From Burkholderiaceae bacterium (GTDB taxonomy: Bacteria > Pseudomonadota > Gammaproteobacteria > Burkholderiales > Burkholderiaceae): DNA of 64,000 nucleotides. This document shows, in pieces, positions 57,227 through 64,000 of this stretch. The position numbers and the translations under genes were made by a program. The DNA lies in the NCBI GenBank assembly GCA_018261955.1, contig JAGTRK010000002.1, positions 62,001 through 126,000 of the forward strand. Direction: 5' to 3'. The notes beneath the pieces were generated by a model that saw only the letters and a program-made list of their open reading frames with translations, made no database searches and was not told the DNA's origin. The first letter of the stretch is position 1. Each line of letters begins with the position of its first letter.

Positions 57227-57841
57227 TTAGCGAGGTGTGAAATTAAAACTATACCAATCCGAATTGAGTCCCCAGCCTTGGTTGGTCAGCGAATTCAGTT
57301 GATAGGTGCGTGGCAATTTGGATGTGTTCAGATACATGCGTAAAGACGCTTGATACTGCTCGCCCGTTTGCAATTGATTGGGCGACAAAATACGCCATTG
57401 ACTGATGCGTGACACATTGAGCAAGGCCTCGCTGAGCGTACTGTAACGGTACTGCGATGCGCCCGTCGACACACGGTATTCGCGCGTGAGGCTGTTGTAT
57501 GAAATACGTTGTTCACGATTGACGGTAATCATATCTTCATTGGACCAATACCAACGTGGGCGACCGAGTTTGAATTCCACTTGAAAAGACAATGCGGTTC
57601 CGTGATTGATGGCATCTTGCAATTGATTGGGCAGGCTCAATCGAAAATCCGCATTCAGCGCATACGCGCCATCTGAGTGGCGCGTCATGGTGGCGTATTG
57701 GGTATCGATTTTAGCGTGTGCGGTTGACAGAACACCAAACAGCAATGCTACGCACAGCACCAACCCACGCAGCCAACGGTGCGTGTGGTGTGGACAAGTG
57801 CATTGCTGCGAAAAAATACGTGTGGGGTTCATCTCGTTCAA
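57227..57841 (-). CDS. DUF4390-domain secreted protein
   Basis: The 204-residue protein has a signal or anchor segment at about residues 24-43 (LRGLVLCVALLFGVLSTAHA). DUF4390 features follow: NADFRLSLPNQLQDAINHG, FQVEFKLGRPRWYW, SYNSLTREYRVSTG, FSTLSEAL-like YSTLSEALLNVSRIS, and the final GLNSDWYSFNFTP. It lies between rsmB and the NtrY-like kinase gene, as in many betaproteobacteria, and is probably in one operon with both. The function is unknown; constant linkage to the kinase suggests an envelope-sensing role. Confidence 0.88.
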   Translation of the reverse strand: MNEMNPTRIFSQQCTCPHHTHRWLRGLVLCVALLFGVLSTAHAKIDTQYATMTRHSDGAYALNADFRLSLPNQLQDAINHGTALSFQVEFKLGRPRWYWSNEDMITVNREQRISYNSLTREYRVSTGASQYRYSTLSEALLNVSRISQWRILSPNQLQTGEQYQASLRMYLNTSKLPRTYQLNSLTNQGWGLNSDWYSFNFTPR

Positions 57842-57850
57842 AAAATACAG

Positions 57851-59368
57851 TCAAATTGCCGTGTCGGTTTTTTCGAGTATGGCGTAGAAAAAACCATCGT
57901 GGTTGCGTTCGGTTGTTGCGCTGGGTAACAACTGTCCCAACACCTCGCTGTGATGCAATCGTGCCAAATCATCAGGATACACACGCCGCGCATTGGACGT
58001 GTGTTGCATAAACGCATCAATAATCTCATGACATTCTGTGGTAAAAATGGAGCAAGTGCAATACACCAAGCGTCCACCCACCGCCAAAACCTGCCACATG
58101 GTGCGTAAAAGCATCGCTTGTTGTTGCGCCAAACCAACCAAATCATCCGCCTCGCGCAACCACCGAATATCGGGGTGGCGACGCACAATCCCACTGGCAG
58201 AGCACGGCGCATCCAATAAAATCCGCTCAAATGGTGTGCCATCCCACCATTGATGTACATTGTTGGCATCGTTGATGATGACTTTTGCGTTCAATTGCAA
58301 ACGGTCTAAATTCTCATAAATGCGGTCGGTGCGCAGCGGGTCTTTTTCCAAAGCGGTCAGTTGAATGTTGTGGTGCAATTCCAACAGATGTGCGGTTTTG
58401 CCGCCAGGTGCGGCACAGGCATCGAGCACGTTTTGCCCGTCTTGCACAGATAGGAGTTGTGCGGAGAGTTGCGCGCCCGCATCCTGCACCGATACTGCGC
58501 CTGTGTGAAATTCGGGCAATTCGGTCACAGGACAAGGCGCGTCCAAAATCAAGGCTTGCGCAGACAATTCACTCGTGTGCGCGCTTTTGCCATTGGCTTG
58601 CAGCAGGGCTTGGTAGTTGGCAGTGCTGTGTTGTCGTGCATTCACACGCAGGGTCATCGGTGGGCGTGTGTTATTGACGGTGAGAATGTTTTGCCAATCA
58701 TTTGGATATTGGTTTTTAAGTGTGTCTATCCACCACTGTGGATGGTTGAATTTCGCGACTTCATTGGTTTGCGCCAGCGCAGCCCACGCCTCGCGCTCGC
58801 GCAAGAAACGGCGCAAAATCGCATTGACCATGCCTTTGGCGTGGGGTTTGTTGTTGTCAATCGCAATCACCGCTTCGTTGACCAAAGTAAATTCGTTTTC
58901 CTCGCGCAGCAATAATTGCGTCAAAGCCACGCACAGCACCGCTTGTATCCATTCGGCAGGCGGATTGCTGATATGCTGGTTAATCCAAAATTGCGTCGTA
59001 CCCCAGTGACGCAGTGCGTCGAAGGTCAAACGTTGTACATTCGGGCGCGCTGCCTCGTCAATTTTGACTTGCGCAAACAATTGTTGCAGAGAGTAACCTT
59101 CACCGACTGCCACCAACAAATGTGCTGCCATTGAAATTTGATAGGCCAATCCACTCGGCGCAAGGCGATAGACAAAAATTTTATCGATGTCTAAGCGTTC
59201 AGGTTCGGGTTTAAGTGTGGGCTTGGGTGTGGTTCTACGAGGGTTTTGTGCTGTGTTTTTTTTCGGTGGTTGATACGTGCCCGAATGGCGCACAGGTTTG
59301 CGCGTGCTTTTGCTTGGAGAGCTTGATTTGACGGCAGGGGTTTTGAGTTTTAGTTTTTCGTGGGTCAT
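57851..59368 (-). CDS. rsmB: 16S rRNA m5C967 methyltransferase RsmB
   Basis: RsmB methylates C967 of 16S rRNA. The chosen start (59366-59368) gives 505 residues, longer than E. coli RsmB (429). The excess is an N-terminal extension of about 70 residues rich in Lys, Pro, Thr and Ser (KLKLKTPAVKSSSPSKSTRK). A NusB-like domain follows, then the Rossmann core with VLDACAAPGGKTAHLLEL and the two catalytic cysteines of LLDAPCSASGIVRRHPDI and VYCTCSIF. A longer frame runs to 59497. The next two genes downstream are DUF4390 and the NtrY-like kinase. Confidence 0.94.
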   Translation of the reverse strand: MTHEKLKLKTPAVKSSSPSKSTRKPVRHSGTYQPPKKNTAQNPRRTTPKPTLKPEPERLDIDKIFVYRLAPSGLAYQISMAAHLLVAVGEGYSLQQLFAQVKIDEAARPNVQRLTFDALRHWGTTQFWINQHISNPPAEWIQAVLCVALTQLLLREENEFTLVNEAVIAIDNNKPHAKGMVNAILRRFLREREAWAALAQTNEVAKFNHPQWWIDTLKNQYPNDWQNILTVNNTRPPMTLRVNARQHSTANYQALLQANGKSAHTSELSAQALILDAPCPVTELPEFHTGAVSVQDAGAQLSAQLLSVQDGQNVLDACAAPGGKTAHLLELHHNIQLTALEKDPLRTDRIYENLDRLQLNAKVIINDANNVHQWWDGTPFERILLDAPCSASGIVRRHPDIRWLREADDLVGLAQQQAMLLRTMWQVLAVGGRLVYCTCSIFTTECHEIIDAFMQHTSNARRVYPDDLARLHHSEVLGQLLPSATTERNHDGFFYAILEKTDTAI

Positions 59369-59513
59369 GTGCGTGCCGCTCAAGCTAAGGTGTGGTCGAT
59401 GGCGCATTATAATTGAAAACGGCCAATGCCCTAATGCAATTGACCCATTCAATTGAGCTTGTTTTACGCAATCTTGCCCAATCGCGCCGCACAACATCGG
59501 CTAAAATACGCGC

Positions 59514-60989
59514 ATGAATGCACATCCCCCACTGACTTTTTACTGGCACGACTATGAGACCTTTGGTTTGAGTCCTGCCAAAGACCGCCCAGCGCAGTTT
59601 GCGGGCATACGCACCGACATGGATTTGAATGTGATTGGCGAGCCGCTGATGGCGTATTGCCAACCCATGCCCGACTATTTACCCTCACCGATGTCTTGTT
59701 TGATTACGGGGATTACACCGCAGTTGTGCGCACAAAAGGGCATGCCCGAACCGCAATTTGCCCGCAGCATCCACCGAGAATTGGCGATGCCCCACACCAT
59801 CGGCGTTGGTTACAACTCTTTGCGTTTTGACGATGAGGTGACGCGCTTTATGTTTTGGCGCAACTTCATCCCGCCGTATCAGCGAGAATTTAGCAATGGT
59901 TGCTCGCGCTGGGATATTATTGACATGGTGCGCTGTGTGTACGCGCTGCGCCCTGAGGGCGTGGTTTTTCCGCAGGATGAAACGGGCAAGGTCAGTTTGC
60001 GTTTGGAAAAACTCTCCGCAGCGAACGGCTTGGCGCACGCCGCCGCGCACGACGCGCTCTCGGATGTGCTGGCGACGATTGCCTTGGCAAAATTGATTAA
60101 AACCACTCAACCGCGATTATTCGATTTTTGTTTGAACCTGAGGGACAAAAATGTGGTGCAAAACACCATCGGCTGGCCCTATACACGAACCGTCGCACCC
60201 AAACCATTGATTCATGTGTCGGGCATGTTTGGCGCAGAGCGACGATTTTTGGCGATTGTGTATCCATTGGCGATTCACCCTGTGAATAAAAACGAATTGA
60301 TTGTTTGGGATTTGGCGCAAGACATCACGCCGCTGAGCCAATTGCGCGTGGATGAAATTCGCCAACGCATGTTCACCAGTGCAGATGAATTGGCACGTTT
60401 GGGTTTGAGTCGTTTGCCGATTAAAACCATCCACATCAACAAATCTCCCGTGGTGATTGCGCAACTCAAAACTTTGAACGACACCCAAGCGCAAGCCTGC
60501 GGCGTGGATTGGGATGTGATTGAAGTGCATGAAGCCAATGCGCAAGCGCAGTTTGATGCCCTACAAAAAATTGATTGGCAGGCGGTGTTCGCCCGCGAGT
60601 ACGATGACGCAGCGCGCAACGCGGAGGAGGCTTTGTACGGTGGGGCGTTTATCAGCGACGCGGATTATCGCCAAGCGAATTTGGCGCTCGATGCGCAAGG
60701 TGCGCCCACAGGCGTGATACCGAAATTTAAAGACGCACGTTTGACTGAATTGTGGTGGCGTTATCGAGCGCGCTTTTATCCAGAGACTTTGAGTGCGAGC
60801 GAGCAGGCGCAATGGCAGGAATGGCGCGTCGAGCAATTGCTGGGTATCAACGGTGAAGGTGGGATGGATGCTTGGACGGATGAGCTCAATCAATTGGCGA
60901 GCGAGTATGCCGAGCAGCCCGCGCAATTAGACATCCTACGCGCCGTGCACGCACACGGACAAAGTTTGCTTGAAGATTTGGAACAATAA
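59514..60989 (+). CDS. sbcB: Exodeoxyribonuclease I SbcB
   Basis: SbcB is a 3'-5' single-strand DNA exonuclease of recombination and mismatch repair. The 491-residue protein starts TFYWHDYETFGLSPAKDRPA with the DEDDh Asp/Glu pair, has GYNSLRFDDEVTRFMFWRNF with another aspartate, and ends the active site with AHDALSDVLATIALAK (His and Asp). A C-terminal SH3-like and helical region follows. The length matches E. coli (475). prmB follows after 33 bp on the same strand. Confidence 0.96.
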   Translation: MNAHPPLTFYWHDYETFGLSPAKDRPAQFAGIRTDMDLNVIGEPLMAYCQPMPDYLPSPMSCLITGITPQLCAQKGMPEPQFARSIHRELAMPHTIGVGYNSLRFDDEVTRFMFWRNFIPPYQREFSNGCSRWDIIDMVRCVYALRPEGVVFPQDETGKVSLRLEKLSAANGLAHAAAHDALSDVLATIALAKLIKTTQPRLFDFCLNLRDKNVVQNTIGWPYTRTVAPKPLIHVSGMFGAERRFLAIVYPLAIHPVNKNELIVWDLAQDITPLSQLRVDEIRQRMFTSADELARLGLSRLPIKTIHINKSPVVIAQLKTLNDTQAQACGVDWDVIEVHEANAQAQFDALQKIDWQAVFAREYDDAARNAEEALYGGAFISDADYRQANLALDAQGAPTGVIPKFKDARLTELWWRYRARFYPETLSASEQAQWQEWRVEQLLGINGEGGMDAWTDELNQLASEYAEQPAQLDILRAVHAHGQSLLEDLEQ

Positions 60990-61022
60990 GCCCGCCCAAC
61001 CATTGATGATAGAAAGATTGAC

Positions 61023-61907
61023 ATGCTGACATTTGAACAAGCGGTTTTGCGCGCTGAGCAGCAATTGCTTTCCACGGATTTATTTTACGGGCACGGGATG
61101 CACAACGCGTATGACGAAGCAGTGTATGCGGCGCAGTTTTGCGCCCATTTGCCGATTATGGATGAACCCGATTGGGATGCGCCATACCCTGCGGAGGCAC
61201 AGACGCGCTTGGACGCGCTGATTGCCGAGCGTTGCGCCAGCAAAAAGCCATTGGCTTATCTCACAAACGAAGCGTATTTATACGGCTATAAATTCTATGT
61301 CGATGAGCGGGTAATCGTGCCGCGTTCTTTTTTAGCCGAACTAATTTTAGAGCAATTTGCGCCGTGGGTTGCGCCCGATGAAATCACGGATGTTTTGGAG
61401 TTGTGTACGGGTTCGGGGTGCTTGGCGATTATGGCGACGGATGCCTTTGAGCGCGCGCAGGTTGACGCGGTTGATATTTCAGCGGATGCGCTTGCGGTCG
61501 CGCAGCGCAATGTGGTTGATTATGATTTGAGTGCACGCGTGCATTTAATTAAATCCGATTTGTACCAAGCCATTCCAGCGGGCAAGCAATACGACATTAT
61601 TTTCAGCAATCCACCGTATGTCAACAGCACCAGCATGGCGCGTCTGCCCGATGAGTATCGCGCCGAGCCGAACATCGCATTGGCGGGCGGTGCCGACGGC
61701 ATGGATTTGGTGCGCATCATTGTGCGCGAGGCGGTGCGTTATCTCAAACCGAATGGCATTTTGGTGGTCGAGATTGGCAATGAGTATGATTTTGCGGTGC
61801 GGGCGTTTAAGGATTTGCCATTGACTTGGTTGGATGTCAGTGGCTCAGAAGATGGCGTGTTTTTATTGAACGCCGCAGATTTGCGAAAAGTAACGCGGTC
61901 AATTTAA
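61023..61907 (+). CDS. prmB: Ribosomal protein L3 N5-glutamine methyltransferase PrmB
   Basis: PrmB methylates a glutamine of ribosomal protein L3. The 294-residue protein has the SAM-binding VLELCTGSGCLAIMA near residue 122 and the substrate motif FSNPPYVN near residue 196. FYGHGMHNAYDEAVY near residue 21 and PRSFLAELI distinguish PrmB from PrmC. It probably shares a transcript with sbcB. The convergent gene stops 4 bp beyond. Confidence 0.94.
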   Translation: MLTFEQAVLRAEQQLLSTDLFYGHGMHNAYDEAVYAAQFCAHLPIMDEPDWDAPYPAEAQTRLDALIAERCASKKPLAYLTNEAYLYGYKFYVDERVIVPRSFLAELILEQFAPWVAPDEITDVLELCTGSGCLAIMATDAFERAQVDAVDISADALAVAQRNVVDYDLSARVHLIKSDLYQAIPAGKQYDIIFSNPPYVNSTSMARLPDEYRAEPNIALAGGADGMDLVRIIVREAVRYLKPNGILVVEIGNEYDFAVRAFKDLPLTWLDVSGSEDGVFLLNAADLRKVTRSI

Positions 61908-61911
61908 TTGT

Positions 61912-62586
61912 TCAATCATACACTACACGAATCTGTGGCACGACTTTCACGCCAGACTGTTGAGCCAAAAACCCATACAAAAAATCGGTCAGTTGCTTTT
62001 CACACAGTGCGATTACCGCAGGGTCTTGGCTCATCACTTCACCATTTTTTTGCGCTTGTGTGGCGGCTTGCTCATACAGTTTGAGGGTCGCGGCATCTTC
62101 ATCGGTCAATAAGCCCTGTGACAGAATTTGATGGGTCAGTTCAGTCACGGCGGGCGTGGCGATGAGTTGAGGCTTTTTCACGTGTATTTCAATGCCTTTA
62201 TCCACCATGCGGATGTCGAAGGCTTCTGGACGCAAATCGTAACCAAATGAATATTCCGCGCGATAGCGAATGGCGATGCTCGCAGTGGATGTGAGTTTGG
62301 TTGATAGTTGAGGCAAGGGTACGCGCTCAATGGTTTGTGTGGTCAATTCCTCACGTGTGACGGTTGCGGTGAGCAATTTCATTTGTCCCGACATGGCCTC
62401 TTTGCCCGCACTTAAATAGGAGGTATATCGGGTGTAGCCCAAAAGTTCGGGGTCATTTTGTATCAAAATGCTTTTGAGGTTTTGCGGTATCGGCCAATCG
62501 CGCACGGGCAAAAGACGTTGCACCCACAATGTGCCCAATACCGTGAGTATGACAACCAATGACCATCTGACAAAATTGTTTTTCAT
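61912..62586 (-). CDS. Membrane-anchored protein, DUF4230-like
   Basis: The 224-residue product has an N-terminal membrane anchor (FVRWSLVVILTVLGTLWVQ) with the rest predicted extracytoplasmic. The region YRAEYSFGYDLRPEAFDIRMVDKGIEIHVKKPQL (shown by its ends YRAEYSFGYDL and IEIHVKKPQL) resembles the DUF4230 core, in which a beta-rich domain precedes a proline-containing strand. This is a weak match made by eye. I chose the ATG at 62584-62586, preceded by GGAA; the frame to 62685 lacks a membrane-like start. No function is assignable. Confidence 0.6.
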   Translation of the reverse strand: MKNNFVRWSLVVILTVLGTLWVQRLLPVRDWPIPQNLKSILIQNDPELLGYTRYTSYLSAGKEAMSGQMKLLTATVTREELTTQTIERVPLPQLSTKLTSTASIAIRYRAEYSFGYDLRPEAFDIRMVDKGIEIHVKKPQLIATPAVTELTHQILSQGLLTDEDAATLKLYEQAATQAQKNGEVMSQDPAVIALCEKQLTDFLYGFLAQQSGVKVVPQIRVVYD

Positions 62587-62745
62587 AATGCGTTTCCAAA
62601 AGAGTGAATGCAAAATGGTATCACTTTTACAAGATGTGTTTGTCTGGTCTGTGTGATTGAGTGTGGGAGTGTGCGTGTGGTGCAAGCGTGGTAGAATGCG
62701 CGCTCATTTGAACCACGCCACGTTGGCGTTTCCCCTGACAGGACA

Positions 62746-64000
62746 ATGAACATGAAAACTGAACTGCTTCTTCCAGCGGGCACGCTGGACAAGATGCGAT
62801 GTGCCTATGATTTTGGCGCAGATGCCGTCTATGCGGGTCAACCGCGCTACTCGCTGCGTGCGCGCAACAATGAATTTAAACTCGAAAACCTCAAAATTGG
62901 TATTGATGAGGCGCATCAACGCGGCAAAAAATTCTATGTCGCTTCCAACCTATTGCCACACAACGCCAAAGTCAAAACCTATATGGCGGATATGGTGCCT
63001 GTGATTGAAATGCAGCCCGATGCCTTGATTATGGCCGACCCCGGTTTGATTATGATGGTGCGCGAAAAATGGCCTGAGCAAGAAATCCATTTGTCGGTAC
63101 AAGCGAACACCGTGAATTTTGCGACCGTTAAATTTTGGCAAAAAATGGGCGTGTCGCGCATTATATTGTCGCGCGAATTGTCGATTGAGGAGATCGCAGA
63201 GATTCGCCAAGAATGCCCCAATATGGAACTTGAAGTGTTCGTGCATGGCGCGCTGTGCATTGCGTATTCTGGGCGTTGTCTGCTCTCGGGCTACTTCAAC
63301 CACCGTGACCCGAATCAAGGCACGTGCACCAATTCGTGCCGTTGGGACTACAAAGTGCATGATACCGCCGAGACCGATGGTGGTGACGTGCAAAAAATTC
63401 AGTTTGACTTAAACAAAGCGTGGGACGAGGCCAACGATAATTTTTCAGCGACTGAAATCAAGCGTCATCCGCTGGCAGATAAGACCTATCTGATTGAAGA
63501 AGCCACGCGTGTGGGTGAAATGATGCCGATTTTAGAAGACGAGCATGGCACGTACATCATGAATTCGAAAGATTTACGGGCGATTCAGCACGTCGAAAAA
63601 TTGGTGAAAATCGGCGTGAATTCACTGAAAATCGAAGGGCGCACCAAATCACTCTACTACGTTGCGCGCACCGCACAGACCTATCGCCGCGCGATTGACG
63701 ACGCGCTCGCGGGTCGTCCGTTTAACCCAGAATTGTTTGCTGAGTTAGAAGGTTTGGCGAACCGTGGTTATACCGATGGATTCCTCGAGCGTCACCAATC
63801 GCACGAAACCCAGAACTATGTCTCAGGCTATTCAAGCGCAAAATTAAGTCAGTATGTGGGCGATGTCCTGAGTGTGGATGCCGAGGGTTGGGCAACGGTG
63901 GATGTGAAAAACAAATTTCGCGTGGGTGACAACATTGAAATCATCCACCCATCGGGCAATCAAATCATCAAACTGCCCACGATGATGAAAGACGGCGTAC
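62746..64000 (+). CDS. trhP: U32-family protein YegQ/TrhP-like, 5' part (runs off the window)
   Basis: YegQ (TrhP) is needed for the 5-hydroxyuridine step at tRNA position 34. About 418 residues are present, with no stop before the edge. The U32 core has ELLLPAGTLDKMRCAYDFGADAVYAG (ends ELLLPAGTLDK and ADAVYAG), LEVFVHGALCIAYSGRCLLSGY and the cysteine-rich GTCTNSCRWDY, which with upstream cysteines may bind an Fe-S cluster. KIGVNSLKIEGRTKSLYYVA is typical of U32. The C-terminal region is cut off. An ATG at 62752 is an alternative start, and GGACA precedes 62746. A CGCCA-CGT-TGGCG hairpin lies at 62717-62729. Confidence 0.93.
   Translation, partial: MNMKTELLLPAGTLDKMRCAYDFGADAVYAGQPRYSLRARNNEFKLENLKIGIDEAHQRGKKFYVASNLLPHNAKVKTYMADMVPVIEMQPDALIMADPGLIMMVREKWPEQEIHLSVQANTVNFATVKFWQKMGVSRIILSRELSIEEIAEIRQECPNMELEVFVHGALCIAYSGRCLLSGYFNHRDPNQGTCTNSCRWDYKVHDTAETDGGDVQKIQFDLNKAWDEANDNFSATEIKRHPLADKTYLIEEATRVGEMMPILEDEHGTYIMNSKDLRAIQHVEKLVKIGVNSLKIEGRTKSLYYVARTAQTYRRAIDDALAGRPFNPELFAELEGLANRGYTDGFLERHQSHETQNYVSGYSSAKLSQYVGDVLSVDAEGWATVDVKNKFRVGDNIEIIHPSGNQIIKLPTMMKDGV

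Overview
The window is a chromosomal stretch from a Gram-negative betaproteobacterium, most likely a Burkholderiales member with unusually moderate GC for that order. The evidence is gene content and order: a cation antiporter divergent from kdsD-kdsC-lptC-lptA-lptB, rsmB-DUF4390-NtrY-like kinase-response regulator, a classical trimeric porin, prlC, yffB next to dapE, and nudJ-mnmA. I see no prophage, transposase, CRISPR array, rRNA or tRNA, and coding density is high. It reads as core genome, not an accessory island.

Layout. 1-7301: a truncated CPA2 antiporter, then the Kdo and LPS-transport operon (kdsD, kdsC, lptCAB) running into galE, then lysC and a small secreted MORN-repeat protein. 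7432-15827: an MFS exporter divergent from uvrA, a PlsC/CdsA-like phospholipid pair, an EamA transporter and glycerol kinase. 15929-25401: a dapD to dapE lysine/peptidoglycan-precursor block containing a secreted orphan and a palindromic repeat, then gluQRS opposite dnaE, and prfC. 25471-31723: DUF4870 protein, rppH, proS, a lytic transglycosylase, arsC and prlC.

31766-36539 is the most coherent regulatory unit. ppk2, glpQ and a pstS-porin pair all lie on the minus strand, and each of the three transcription units is preceded by a sequence resembling a PhoB (PHO) box. The inferred logic is phosphate-starvation uptake and scavenging plus polyphosphate use. Neither phoBR nor pstCAB lies in the window.

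36672-47207: a DedA protein, a complete branched-chain amino acid ABC transporter (livJ, livHMGF), Fur-like sites ahead of feoAB, and dsbD. 47376-54070: nudJ, mnmA, rep helicase, nhaA, an RbgA/YlqF GTPase and a YdcF-like protein. 54128-64000: a response regulator with a Fis-type HTH but no AAA+ domain, its NtrY-like kinase, DUF4390 protein, rsmB, sbcB, prmB, a small membrane-anchored protein, and the start of a YegQ/TrhP-type U32 protein.

I found no convincing new multi-gene system. The items most worth a second look are the Pho-like gene group, the AAA+-less NtrX-like regulator together with the absence of rpoN behind lptB, the 110-bp palindromic repeat, and a few orphan secreted proteins. 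All functional calls come from reading motifs and gene order by eye; no database search was run.
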